From assembly GCF_017163755.1 (NCBI RefSeq), contig NZ_JAFIWC010000002.1, positions 149,559 to 213,558 of the forward strand: DNA of 64,000 nucleotides. The letters are read 5' to 3'. The notes beneath the pieces were generated by a model, which saw nothing but the letters and a program-made list of their open reading frames with translations, had not been told where the DNA came from and did no database searches. Every line of letters starts with the position of its first letter. Position 1 is the stretch's first letter. The stretch is from Xanthomonas sp. (GTDB lineage Bacteria; Pseudomonadota; Gammaproteobacteria; Xanthomonadales; Xanthomonadaceae). Made by a program: the position numbers and the translations under genes. Shown one piece after another: positions 57,824-64,000 of this stretch.

Positions 57824-58366
57824 ATGGACGCCCTGGAATCGCTGCGCCTGCTCGCGCGCTACAACCGCTGGATGAACGAGCGCCTGTATTCGGCGGCGGC
57901 CACGCTGTCCGACTCAGAACTGGCGCAGCCGCGCGGGGCCTTCTTCGGCTCGATCCTGGGCACGCTCAACCACCTGGTGGTGGCCGATACGATCTGGCTG
58001 CGCCGCTTCGCGCTGCACCCGGCGCAGCCTGCCGCCTTGCGCGCGATCGCCGCCGCGCCGGCCCCGGCGTCACTGGATGCCCCGCAAGCGGCGACGCTGG
58101 CCGGGCTGCGGCCGCAGCGGCAGGCGCTGGACGCCATGATCGACGCGTGGATGGCGCAGCTGGCCGCGGCCGACCTGGACGCGACGCTGAGCTACCGCAC
58201 CACCCGCGGCGATGCGCACCGGCGCCGCTGCGGCGACGTGCTGCTGCACTTCTTCAACCACCAGACCCATCACCGCGGCCAGGCCACCACCTTGCTCAGC
58301 CAGGCCGGCGTGGACATGGGCGCGACCGACCTGCTGATGCTGATTCCGCAACTGGACGCCGATTGA
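57824..58366 (+). CDS. DinB-family metal-dependent protein
   Basis: The 180-residue four-helix protein resembles DinB/YfiT proteins: ARYNRWMNERLY in helix 1, LGTLNHLVVADTIWLRRF with the first metal His, and HFFNHQTHHRGQATTLL with the HxxxH pair. Such proteins bind Zn or Ni and often act as thiol S-transferases or have unknown roles. It starts 2 bases after the GNAT stop codon. Confidence 0.9.
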   Translation: MDALESLRLLARYNRWMNERLYSAAATLSDSELAQPRGAFFGSILGTLNHLVVADTIWLRRFALHPAQPAALRAIAAAPAPASLDAPQAATLAGLRPQRQALDAMIDAWMAQLAAADLDATLSYRTTRGDAHRRRCGDVLLHFFNHQTHHRGQATTLLSQAGVDMGATDLLMLIPQLDAD

Positions 58367-58540
58367 CCGGCGGGCCGACGCACGGGCAGCCTGGGCCTCG
58401 CACCCGACCACCCGAATAGCGCTTGCGAGCGCAGGGTGCGGCGTCACTCGCCCGCTGCCGACACGCGCTTCGTCGTCTTCGTGCCTACGCAGGCGCCCAC
58501 GCGGCACGCGCCCTGTCCGGGCAAGCCCTACTTCACTGCT

Positions 58541-59194
58541 TCACTGCTCGGCGCCGAACTGCTGCCTGAGCTGCGCCAGACTCTCGCGCAGCTCGTCCAC
58601 CTGCGCCTCCAGCGCCTGCACCCGCGCCTCCAGTTCGCTGCCGCCCTGCGCCGGCTGCGATCTGAACGACGCCGCCAGCGCCTCGACATCCACCGGCCCG
58701 CCGAGCAGGTGCATGTAGCGGTCCTCGCGCTGCCCGCTGACGCGCGGCAGCTGCACCACCATCTGCCGCTGGATCAGGCGGTCCAACTGGTGGCGCACTT
58801 CCTCCGCGTCGGCCAGGCGCACCATGCGCTCGGCGCGCGACAGCAGTTCGTTGACCGTCTGCGGCCCGCGCAGCAACAGCAGGCCGATCAGCGCCAGCTG
58901 CTGCTTGGTGAGGTCCAGGGCGGTGATCAGGCGGTGCTCGTAGCGCTCGGCGCGCGAGGAGAACTGCTGCCGCACCAGGCCGCGCGTCTCGAGCTGGCGA
59001 AGTGCATGCTGCACGTCGCCCGGGCTCAGCGACATCACCGGCTCGCGCGAGGTCTTCTGGTTCGCCGCCACCACCGTCGCGTTGACGGTGAGCGGATACG
59101 CATCGGGCGTGGTGGCTTCCTTCTCGATCAGGCAACCCAGCGCGCGGGCCTCGACGGCGGAGAGCAACGGCAGTGCAGGAGCGTCGGCGGTCAT
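58541..59194 (-). CDS. YceH/UPF0502 (DUF480) protein
   Basis: The 217-residue cytoplasmic protein matches the YceH family: [20 protein letters not shown] near the start, [20 protein letters not shown], a duplicated winged-helix core with [17 protein letters not shown] and [19 protein letters not shown], and a C-terminal coiled coil ([20 protein letters not shown]). Function is not established. The ATG at 59194 is the preferred start; another at 59203 is possible. Confidence 0.9.
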   Translation of the reverse strand: MTADAPALPLLSAVEARALGCLIEKEATTPDAYPLTVNATVVAANQKTSREPVMSLSPGDVQHALRQLETRGLVRQQFSSRAERYEHRLITALDLTKQQLALIGLLLLRGPQTVNELLSRAERMVRLADAEEVRHQLDRLIQRQMVVQLPRVSGQREDRYMHLLGGPVDVEALAASFRSQPAQGGSELEARVQALEAQVDELRESLAQLRQQFGAEQ

Positions 59195-59357
59195 GGTCGG
59201 CATCCAACAAATGACGGCAAGCATACCGCGCAACCGCGCCGGGCTCGCTGCCGGGGCTGCGGAACCGGCCTGCCACGGCCGGCATCGCGCGTCGCTGCAG
59301 CCGATCCGGCCAACGGCGCGGCGGGAGCCGGCACTGCCGCACCGGCCGTGGCGGCGC

Positions 59358-60050
59358 CTATTGCTGCGTCACCGCCACGCTGTCGAGCGCATGGAACAGG
59401 TCGGGGAAGTTCTGCACGAATTCGGCGGCGCATTGCTCGGAGAGCTCGCTGGCGCGCTGCTTGACCTTGGCGTAGTCGTCGGCTTCCCAGTCGCCGATCG
59501 GCAGTTCGATGGCGCCCGGAGTGCAGCGCTGCGAAACCACGGCCTGGCGCATGCCGTTCACGTCCGCCGGCCGCGCTTCCATGCTGGCGGCGAAGCGCAG
59601 TTCGTACGGGGTGTCCGCATCGGCCAGCGACTTGTACACCAGCACCCAGTCCTCCGCCTTCACCTTGAAGGTGGCCGGCGGCAGGGCCTGCGGATGCGCG
59701 GCGGCGTAGTCGCGCAGGCGGCTCTCCAGCGTCGCCGGCAGGAGGCTGAGCGCGGGATCGACGATGGCTTCGTTCGGGTCGCCCAGCAGGTCTTCCTTCT
59801 TGAAGCCCGTCACCACCTGGCCGCTCATGGCGCCGAAGACGCCCTGCATCACCTTCAGGCCGGTCATCTTGGCCGTATGCGCGCGCCGCACCACGCGCAA
59901 CCCGCGGGTCTTGGAGTCGGTGCTGGCGTGCACGGTCAAGGGCGCCTGCGCCGGCTCGACGAAGGCGGTCTTTCCCGCGGTGGCGCAGCCGACCAGCATC
60001 GGCGCAACGGCGGCGAGCGCGAGCCCGTACATCGACATCTTCAATGACAT
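59358..60050 (-). CDS. Lipoprotein of unknown function
   Basis: The 230-residue protein has a lipoprotein signal, [17 protein letters not shown], with the lipobox LVGC near residue 22. The mature part holds [39 protein letters not shown] and two further cysteines. I do not recognise the family. The start at 60050 has AAGGAACG upstream. It follows a second lipoprotein gene by 10 bases, so they are likely co-expressed. Confidence 0.75.
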   Translation of the reverse strand: MSLKMSMYGLALAAVAPMLVGCATAGKTAFVEPAQAPLTVHASTDSKTRGLRVVRRAHTAKMTGLKVMQGVFGAMSGQVVTGFKKEDLLGDPNEAIVDPALSLLPATLESRLRDYAAAHPQALPPATFKVKAEDWVLVYKSLADADTPYELRFAASMEARPADVNGMRQAVVSQRCTPGAIELPIGDWEADDYAKVKQRASELSEQCAAEFVQNFPDLFHALDSVAVTQQ

Positions 60051-60060
60051 GAAACGTTCC

Positions 60061-60660
60061 TTATCCATTCTGGTTGGCGGGGCAGGTGGGCGAACGGCTG
60101 GGCACCGAGCGTCGCTCGACCCGGCCGTCGGTCGCTTTGGTGATGGCATAGATGTCCAGGCTGCAGGCGCCGGCACCGAAGTCGAACGTGGCTTCGTAGT
60201 CCTGCCCGGGCTGCGGCACGAACGTGCGTGCGCTGACACAGGTCGGCCCGTGGTCGATCGGGCGATCGCAGACCATGCGATAGCCCGGCGGAGCGGGCGG
60301 ACACGGCGCGCTCATCGTCGCGCCGGCGGCGAACGACAGCACCACCGGCTCGTCGGCGCGGACATAGACCTCGAGCGGCCGCTTCGGCGTGTCGCTCAGC
60401 CGCGGCATCTGCAGGTCGCGGTGCGCGGTCAGCGGCGAGAACGCGGGCCGCCCGAAGCCCGGCACGTGGCCGCGGTTGCAGGTCGTACCCGGATAGATCA
60501 CCGCACCGTCGATCGCACCGACCAGGCGCAGCCGCGTGCGTGCGCCGTCTGCCGGCTCGTCGTACAGATACAGCTGCGGGCTGTTGGCGACGATGGCACA
60601 GGACGTGGTCAGTGCGGCGGCCAGCGCCATGCACAGCCCGTTGAGTTTTCCGCCTTTCAT
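60061..60660 (-). CDS. Lipoprotein of unknown function, first gene of the pair
   Basis: The 199-residue protein has a lipoprotein signal, LCMALAAALTTSCAIVANS, with the lipobox LTTSC near residue 21. The mature part is strand-rich with several cysteines (TTCNRGH, SAPCPPAPPGYRMVCD, GACSLDIYAI), perhaps disulfide-bonded in the periplasm. The family is not recognised. AAGGAAT precedes the ATG by about 8 bases. It is upstream of, and nearly contiguous with, the other lipoprotein gene. Confidence 0.75.
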   Translation of the reverse strand: MKGGKLNGLCMALAAALTTSCAIVANSPQLYLYDEPADGARTRLRLVGAIDGAVIYPGTTCNRGHVPGFGRPAFSPLTAHRDLQMPRLSDTPKRPLEVYVRADEPVVLSFAAGATMSAPCPPAPPGYRMVCDRPIDHGPTCVSARTFVPQPGQDYEATFDFGAGACSLDIYAITKATDGRVERRSVPSRSPTCPANQNG

Positions 60661-61464
60661 GACTCGATTCCTTTCGTGTGGCGTCCGCGGGCGCGGCTCT
60701 ATCGGTCGCCGAGCCACTCCGTCCATGGCGCAACGCCGCGCGAGTGTGCGGTCGTTGCGTATTCGGCTGCCGGCGAGAGGAGCTTGGACAGATCGCCCGC
60801 CGTGTGCGCATTTTCCGCTGCCGCGGCTGCGCTCGCCATCCGAGGATTTCCGACAATGTGTCGGGGTGGTCCCGACAGCGTCCTGCCAGCGCATTGCTGC
60901 TGCGGGCGCTGCCGGATCGGGCGATGCGGAGCGAGCGGCGCGGCGCTCTGAACGGCCGCACCTGCGCTGGCTGGTCGCCGGACTTGCCGCACGCAATCAG
61001 GCGCGGTGGAGCGCGGTTTGCGGCCGGTGCTTGCGTCGGATGCGGCGATTGGAAGTCGCAGTCGCCACCTCAAGCATCATCTTGGTGTTGCGCTTCATGA
61101 CACCCGGTGCCGGCTGCGGAGACGCCGGATGCCAAGCCTCGACCCTATCAAGCGGAAATGAGCAGGCAGGAATGAGCGGGACGATCGATGCCGGCTGTTC
61201 TTCGGCTCGGCTCGCGACAGGATCGACTTCTGAACGCCGTGCGGCAATGCAGCATTGCAATTGTCGTATAGCCGCGCCGATTTTATTCATTGGTCGGCCG
61301 TCGCCCACTCCCGCTACCGTCTGTGCTTCGCCCGCGTCATGCAAGAGCGGTATGCGTTTCCATGCCGTGGGTCACGGGAAACGGCGCATATACCGGCATG
61401 GCGCGGCAAGATCCGCCCGCATCGCTATCGCTCAGCGTTGCCGACATCGGAGGAAGCAATCCAG
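60661..61464. other. 804-nt gene-free region
   Basis: No credible gene is seen between the divergent lipoprotein pair and the sugar permease. Frames here are short and Arg- or Cys-rich. A TGACACCCGGTGCC near 61098 is partly palindromic but not a recognised operator. The permease ribosome-binding site GGAGGAAG is at 61449-61456. The region may hold a decayed gene or a long leader. Confidence 0.5.
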
Positions 61465-62751
61465 ATGGCAGGACCGGTGGGGCCAGGGGCTCCGATCTCG
61501 CAAGCGGCGCCGATGGCCGGCAATTCGCCTTCCTATCGCGCGGCGCTGTCGTTGCTGGCCTCGCTGTTCTTCATGTGGGGCTTCATCACCGTCATCAACA
61601 ACACGCTGCTGCCGCATCTGCGCAGCGTGTTCGACCTGACCTACACCCAGGCGACGCTGATCGAGTCGGTATGGTTCATCGCCTACTTCTTCGCCTCGCT
61701 TCCGGCGGCCAAGCTGATCGAGCGGGTGGGCTACCAGCGCGCGCTGGTGATCGGGCTGGGCATCATGGCGCTCGGCGCGCTGGGCATGATCCCGGCGGCA
61801 CGGCTGGCCTCCTATGGCATCACCCTGGTCTCGCTGTTCGTCATCGCCAGCGGCATCACCCTGCTGCAGGTCGCGGCCAACCCGTACGTCGCGGTCATCG
61901 GCGCGCCGGAGACCGCGTCCGCGCGGCTGAACCTGGTGCAGGCGTTCAACTCCGTCGGCACCACGCTGGCGCCGCTGTTCGGCGGCTACCTGATCCTGGG
62001 GCGCTCGGCCTCGGGCACCGCCCAGGGCGAGGTCGCGCTGACCCAGGCCGAACGCCTGGCCGACGCGCAGTCGGTGCAACTGCCCTATCTGATCGTCGCG
62101 GCGGTGCTGATCGTGCTCGCCGTCGTCATCGCCCGCTTCAAGCTGCCTGCGCTCGGCCAGGCCACGCAGCGGGCCACGCGCGAGCAGCGGGGACAGCATT
62201 CGCTGTGGCGGCACCGCAACCTGGTCCTGGGCATACCCGCCATCTTCATCTACCTGATCGCCGAGATCGGCGTATCCAACCTCTTCATCAACTTCGTCTC
62301 GCAGCCCCACATCGGCAACCTCACCCACGAACGGGCGTCGCACTACCTGTTCCTGCTGTGGGGCGGCATGATGGTGGGGCGCTTCGTCGGCAGCGCGCTG
62401 ATGCGCACGATCGCCGCCGAAACCATCCTCGCCCTGTTCGCGGTCGGCGCGTTCGCGGTGATGCTGCTCACCGTCTTCACCACCGGACCGGTCGCGATGT
62501 GGTCGCTGATCGCCGTGGGCCTGTTCCACTCGATCATGTTCCCCACCATCTTCACCTTGGGGATCAGGGGGCTCGGCCCGCTCACCGAGGAAGGCTCGGG
62601 CCTGCTGATCATGGCGATCGCCGGCGGCGCGCTGGTCGTGGTGCAGGGCTGGCTGGCCGATGCCTACGGGCTGCAGAACGCCTTCCTGCTGACCGCGGCG
62701 TGCGAGGTGTATGTATTTTTCTATGCGGTTTGGGGGGCGAGGGTGCGGTGA
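61465..62751 (+). CDS. FHS-family sugar permease, FucP/GluP-like
   Basis: The 428-residue inner-membrane transporter has twelve predicted helices and family motifs of fucose/glucose-galactose permeases: SLFFMWGFITVINNTLLPHL, ITLLQVAANPYVAVIG and ARLNLVQAFNSVGTTLAPLF. It would import a hexose by proton symport. GGAGGAAG lies 8 bases before the ATG. No sugar-catabolic gene or regulator is adjacent, so the sugar is unknown. Confidence 0.9.
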   Translation: MAGPVGPGAPISQAAPMAGNSPSYRAALSLLASLFFMWGFITVINNTLLPHLRSVFDLTYTQATLIESVWFIAYFFASLPAAKLIERVGYQRALVIGLGIMALGALGMIPAARLASYGITLVSLFVIASGITLLQVAANPYVAVIGAPETASARLNLVQAFNSVGTTLAPLFGGYLILGRSASGTAQGEVALTQAERLADAQSVQLPYLIVAAVLIVLAVVIARFKLPALGQATQRATREQRGQHSLWRHRNLVLGIPAIFIYLIAEIGVSNLFINFVSQPHIGNLTHERASHYLFLLWGGMMVGRFVGSALMRTIAAETILALFAVGAFAVMLLTVFTTGPVAMWSLIAVGLFHSIMFPTIFTLGIRGLGPLTEEGSGLLIMAIAGGALVVVQGWLADAYGLQNAFLLTAACEVYVFFYAVWGARVR

Positions 62752-62965
62752 GGGTGAAGGCGTAGCCGTTCACGATATCCGGCATCCAGCACTGCGTGGG
62801 GTGATGTGCCGTCGGCGCATACCACTTCCACACGAACGACATTAATTTGCCGCTCGGAAGCTTGTATGCGTTGCGTTTGAACTTTACACCATCGCAACAA
62901 TCATTCCTATGTACTGCCCTTATGGATAGCGAAACTCCAATTTTGTGAGATTCTACGTTGCCCAA
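62609..62965 (-). CDS. Uncertain reading frame next to the sugar permease
   Basis: A frame starting at TTG 62965 reads VKFKRNAYKLPSGKLMSFVW and CWMPDIVNGYAFT, then enters an Arg/Pro-rich part antisense to the permease. The first 65 residues have normal composition, with low GC, and its start overlaps the stop of the small membrane-protein frame (TAGGTTG). It may be the remainder of a truncated gene. No family is recognised. Confidence 0.25.
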   Translation of the reverse strand: MGNVESHKIGVSLSIRAVHRNDCCDGVKFKRNAYKLPSGKLMSFVWKWYAPTAHHPTQCWMPDIVNGYAFTLTAPSPPKPHRKIHTPRTPRSAGRRSAARRHRPASPAPRPARRRRSP

Positions 62966-62966
62966 C

Positions 62967-63260
62967 CTAAAAAGAAGGAATAGAAAATATAAAGAATATA
63001 ACTAATAGCCAGGTTACTATGCATAACTGTCGCTCAACCCTTGGCCAGTCACCCGTCCGCCGTCGCACTAGAATCAGCACAAGTGTCAATGACGGCACCA
63101 GGGCAAGCGTAGGAACTAGGAATTCGAACACAAGAAGATAGTCGAAGACACTAGCGGCAAACTTACATACTAATGTGCCGCATCCGTCTATATATATGCC
63201 CAACGCAACACTTAGGGCAACAACAAGCCAATAGGCAGAACAGCTAATCCAGAGAGCCAA
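62967..63260 (-). CDS. Small membrane protein, apparently frameshifted at an A7 tract
   Basis: The frame codes for 97 residues with three hydrophobic segments (YWLVVALSVALGIYI, LLVFEFLVPTLALVPSL and LCIVTWLLVIFFIFS) and lies in AT-rich sequence. It nominally starts at TTG 63260. A perfect AGGAGG site (within 63281-63290) precedes an ATG at 63275-63277, which opens another frame reading ATG ATA AAA AAA TAC. One extra A in the seven-A tract at 63266-63272 would join that ATG to the long frame as MIKKIHLALWIS, a natural membrane-protein start. Either a mutation or slippage at the tract explains this. Function unknown. Confidence 0.5.
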   Translation of the reverse strand: MALWISCSAYWLVVALSVALGIYIDGCGTLVCKFAASVFDYLLVFEFLVPTLALVPSLTLVLILVRRRTGDWPRVERQLCIVTWLLVIFFIFSIPSF

Positions 63261-63323
63261 GTGTATTTTTTTATCATCTCTAACCTCCTAACGTCGTCAA
63301 GTGGAGCTTAGTCCCACGCCAAT

Positions 63324-63341
63324 CGAAAACATGGATCAGAG
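63324..63341. repeat. Direct repeat CGAAAACATGGATCAGAG, copy 1
   Basis: CGAAAACATGGATCAGAG recurs with one change at 63905-63922 (CGAAAACATGGGTCAGAG). An inverted CTCTGACC lies between them at 63504-63511. The arrangement resembles ends of a small mobile or REP-transposase-associated element. Confidence 0.5.
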
Positions 63342-63503
63342 CGCACGTTCCCTCCTGTCAGGTTGACTTTCGGCTATCTACACCCGCGCAGTGGGGCCGA
63401 CACGACGGCCGAAACGGCGTTTAATGGCCGCAAGGAAGGGCTGTTGCTCAGCACATGCTGGCGCCACAGGTTCCAACGGATGTAGATGAGCAGGGAAACT
63501 AAA

Positions 63504-63531
63504 CTCTGACCCCCCGATTTTCCGAAAATGC
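63504..63531. repeat. Inverted element-end-like motif
   Basis: CTCTGACCCCCCGATTTTCC followed by GAAAATGC contains the inverse of GGTCAGAG and the short palindrome TTTTCCGAAAA. It is the opposite orientation of the repeats at 63324 and 63905 and resembles the fragment near 9.7 kb. The 69-codon frame crossing it is not called as a gene. Confidence 0.45.
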
Positions 63532-63572
63532 ACTCTAGGAAGTAGCGTGCTATCCAAGATAGAATAGTTCCT

Positions 63573-63818
63573 TTAGTGTTCATCAGGGAGAATCTTAAAT
63601 TTTATGTCGTGCTCTCCTTTAACAACCCTATCAATCACCTGCAACCAATCGTTTATAGCAGCAGGATCAGCGCTGGAGCCATCCTCAAGAATGCTCAACT
63701 CGGATAACACAGTGCCAATTTCATCAGAGTTCGTCCTTTTATAAACCTCCAACCAATATTCAAACATGGCCATATAAGCCTGCTCAACGGTAATTAATTT
63801 GTCCATTAGCTTTTCCAT
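63573..63818 (-). CDS. Candidate orphan immunity protein
   Basis: The 81-residue acidic protein is helical (VEQAYMAMFEYWLEVYKRT, AAINDWLQVIDRVVKGE). Its ATG at 63818 shares one base with the stop codon of the upstream stub (TAATG), implying translational coupling to a gene that is now truncated. This order matches toxin-immunity pairs in Rhs or contact-dependent loci. No family is recognised; an internal ATG at 63806 is an alternative start. Low GC sets it apart from core genes. Confidence 0.55.
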   Translation of the reverse strand: MEKLMDKLITVEQAYMAMFEYWLEVYKRTNSDEIGTVLSELSILEDGSSADPAAINDWLQVIDRVVKGEHDIKFKILPDEH

Positions 63819-63916
63819 TAGTTTTTGCCTGGCAAACCAACTCTACTATTAAATGCTTTTGGCATCTTATTGACACCTCCATTCTGAATTACACCACTCC
63901 TAACCGAAAACATGGG
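63818..63916 (-). pseudogene. 3' stub of a truncated toxin-like gene
   Basis: The last 33 codons read MFSVRSGVIQNGG, then NKMPKAFNSRVGLPGKN and TAA. Upstream the frame meets a stop exactly where the CGAAAACATGGGTCAGAG repeat begins. The stub and the following small gene are coupled by TAATG. I infer the end of a polymorphic toxin whose front was replaced by the repeat-bearing sequence. Confidence 0.4.
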
Positions 63917-63922
63917 TCAGAG
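63905..63922. repeat. Direct repeat CGAAAACATGGGTCAGAG, copy 2
   Basis: This is the second copy of the 18-base motif, one base different from 63324-63341, and it coincides with the break in the toxin-like stub. Nothing supportable is seen from 63923 to the end of the window. Confidence 0.5.
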
Positions 63923-64000
63923 TCTGAGGTATCCCCACGTTTTCCCGAGTAGGATCAACCGGCTAACGGCGGCCCGGCTGGAAACAGGTGCGCGCATGGC

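Noticed and set aside
63374..63583. 69-codon minus-strand frame beginning inside the candidate immunity gene
   Set aside because: It runs across the CTCTGACC repeat motif, has no independent ribosome-binding site and no resemblance to a family.

Overview
This is a high-GC window, mostly strong GC3 coding sequence. Gene families and order point to the Xanthomonadaceae, most likely Xanthomonas: rsmG-parA-parB, an S46 dipeptidyl-peptidase, a GH94 cellobionic-acid-type phosphorylase beside gluconokinase, a manganese riboswitch before mntP, and many GTAGGAGCGGCTTCAG-type extragenic palindromes. The parAB-rsmG block suggests proximity to the replication origin, although I saw no parS site by eye. 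The assignment is by family resemblance; no database search was possible.

Layout. 0-2.6 kb: start of a truncated gene, a dolichol-phosphate-mannose-synthase-like glycosyltransferase, a UDP-uronate/hexose 4-epimerase and a SUFU-domain protein. 2.7-6.2 kb: parB, parA, rsmG, then a lone Sfp-type phosphopantetheinyl transferase. 6.3-7.9 kb: a GlsB-type membrane protein with terminator, a GFA-fold zinc protein and exonuclease III. 7.9-9.5 kb: an AbiE toxin-antitoxin pair with a possible operator. 9.7-15.6 kb: coniferyl aldehyde dehydrogenase, a YjjG-type nucleotidase, an MHS-family transporter and a DcaP-type porin. 15.8-25.6 kb: acs and a CrbR-type regulator, then a GNAT protein, riboswitch-controlled mntP, the CrbS-type symporter/kinase and a second histidine kinase. 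25.7-27.6 kb: a periplasmic-TPR diguanylate cyclase.

27.8-40 kb holds the most striking locus: a 2575-residue exported protein built of DUF11-like and SdrD-B-like repeats, overlapping by 4 nt a 1125-residue predicted outer-membrane barrel with an N-terminal Ig-like domain, followed by an OmpA-family protein. I read these as parts of one surface structure. A response regulator lies upstream across a 771-nt gene-free stretch.

41.7-46.2 kb: a GH94 phosphorylase coupled to a GPH sugar symporter, divergent from gluconokinase. This makes a plausible route from cellobionate to glucose-1-phosphate and gluconate, then 6-phosphogluconate. 46.5-49.7 kb: a secreted unknown protein and the S46 peptidase. 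49.8-51.3 kb: a lower-GC islet with a regulator remnant, a frameshifted Rhs/Ntox28-like toxin tip and its overlapping candidate immunity gene. 51.4-58.4 kb: tamA-tamB, then GNAT and DinB proteins. 58.5-60.7 kb: yceH and two lipoproteins. 61.5-62.8 kb: an FHS sugar permease. 62.8-64 kb: another low-GC patch with a small membrane protein apparently frameshifted at an A7 tract, repeats carrying GGRTCAGAG, and a candidate immunity gene coupled to the stub of a truncated upstream gene.

Extragenic palindromes occur at about 11.3, 20.4, 27.7 and 50.1 kb. A second family of GGGATTC-rich inverted repeats flanks crbR and crbS.
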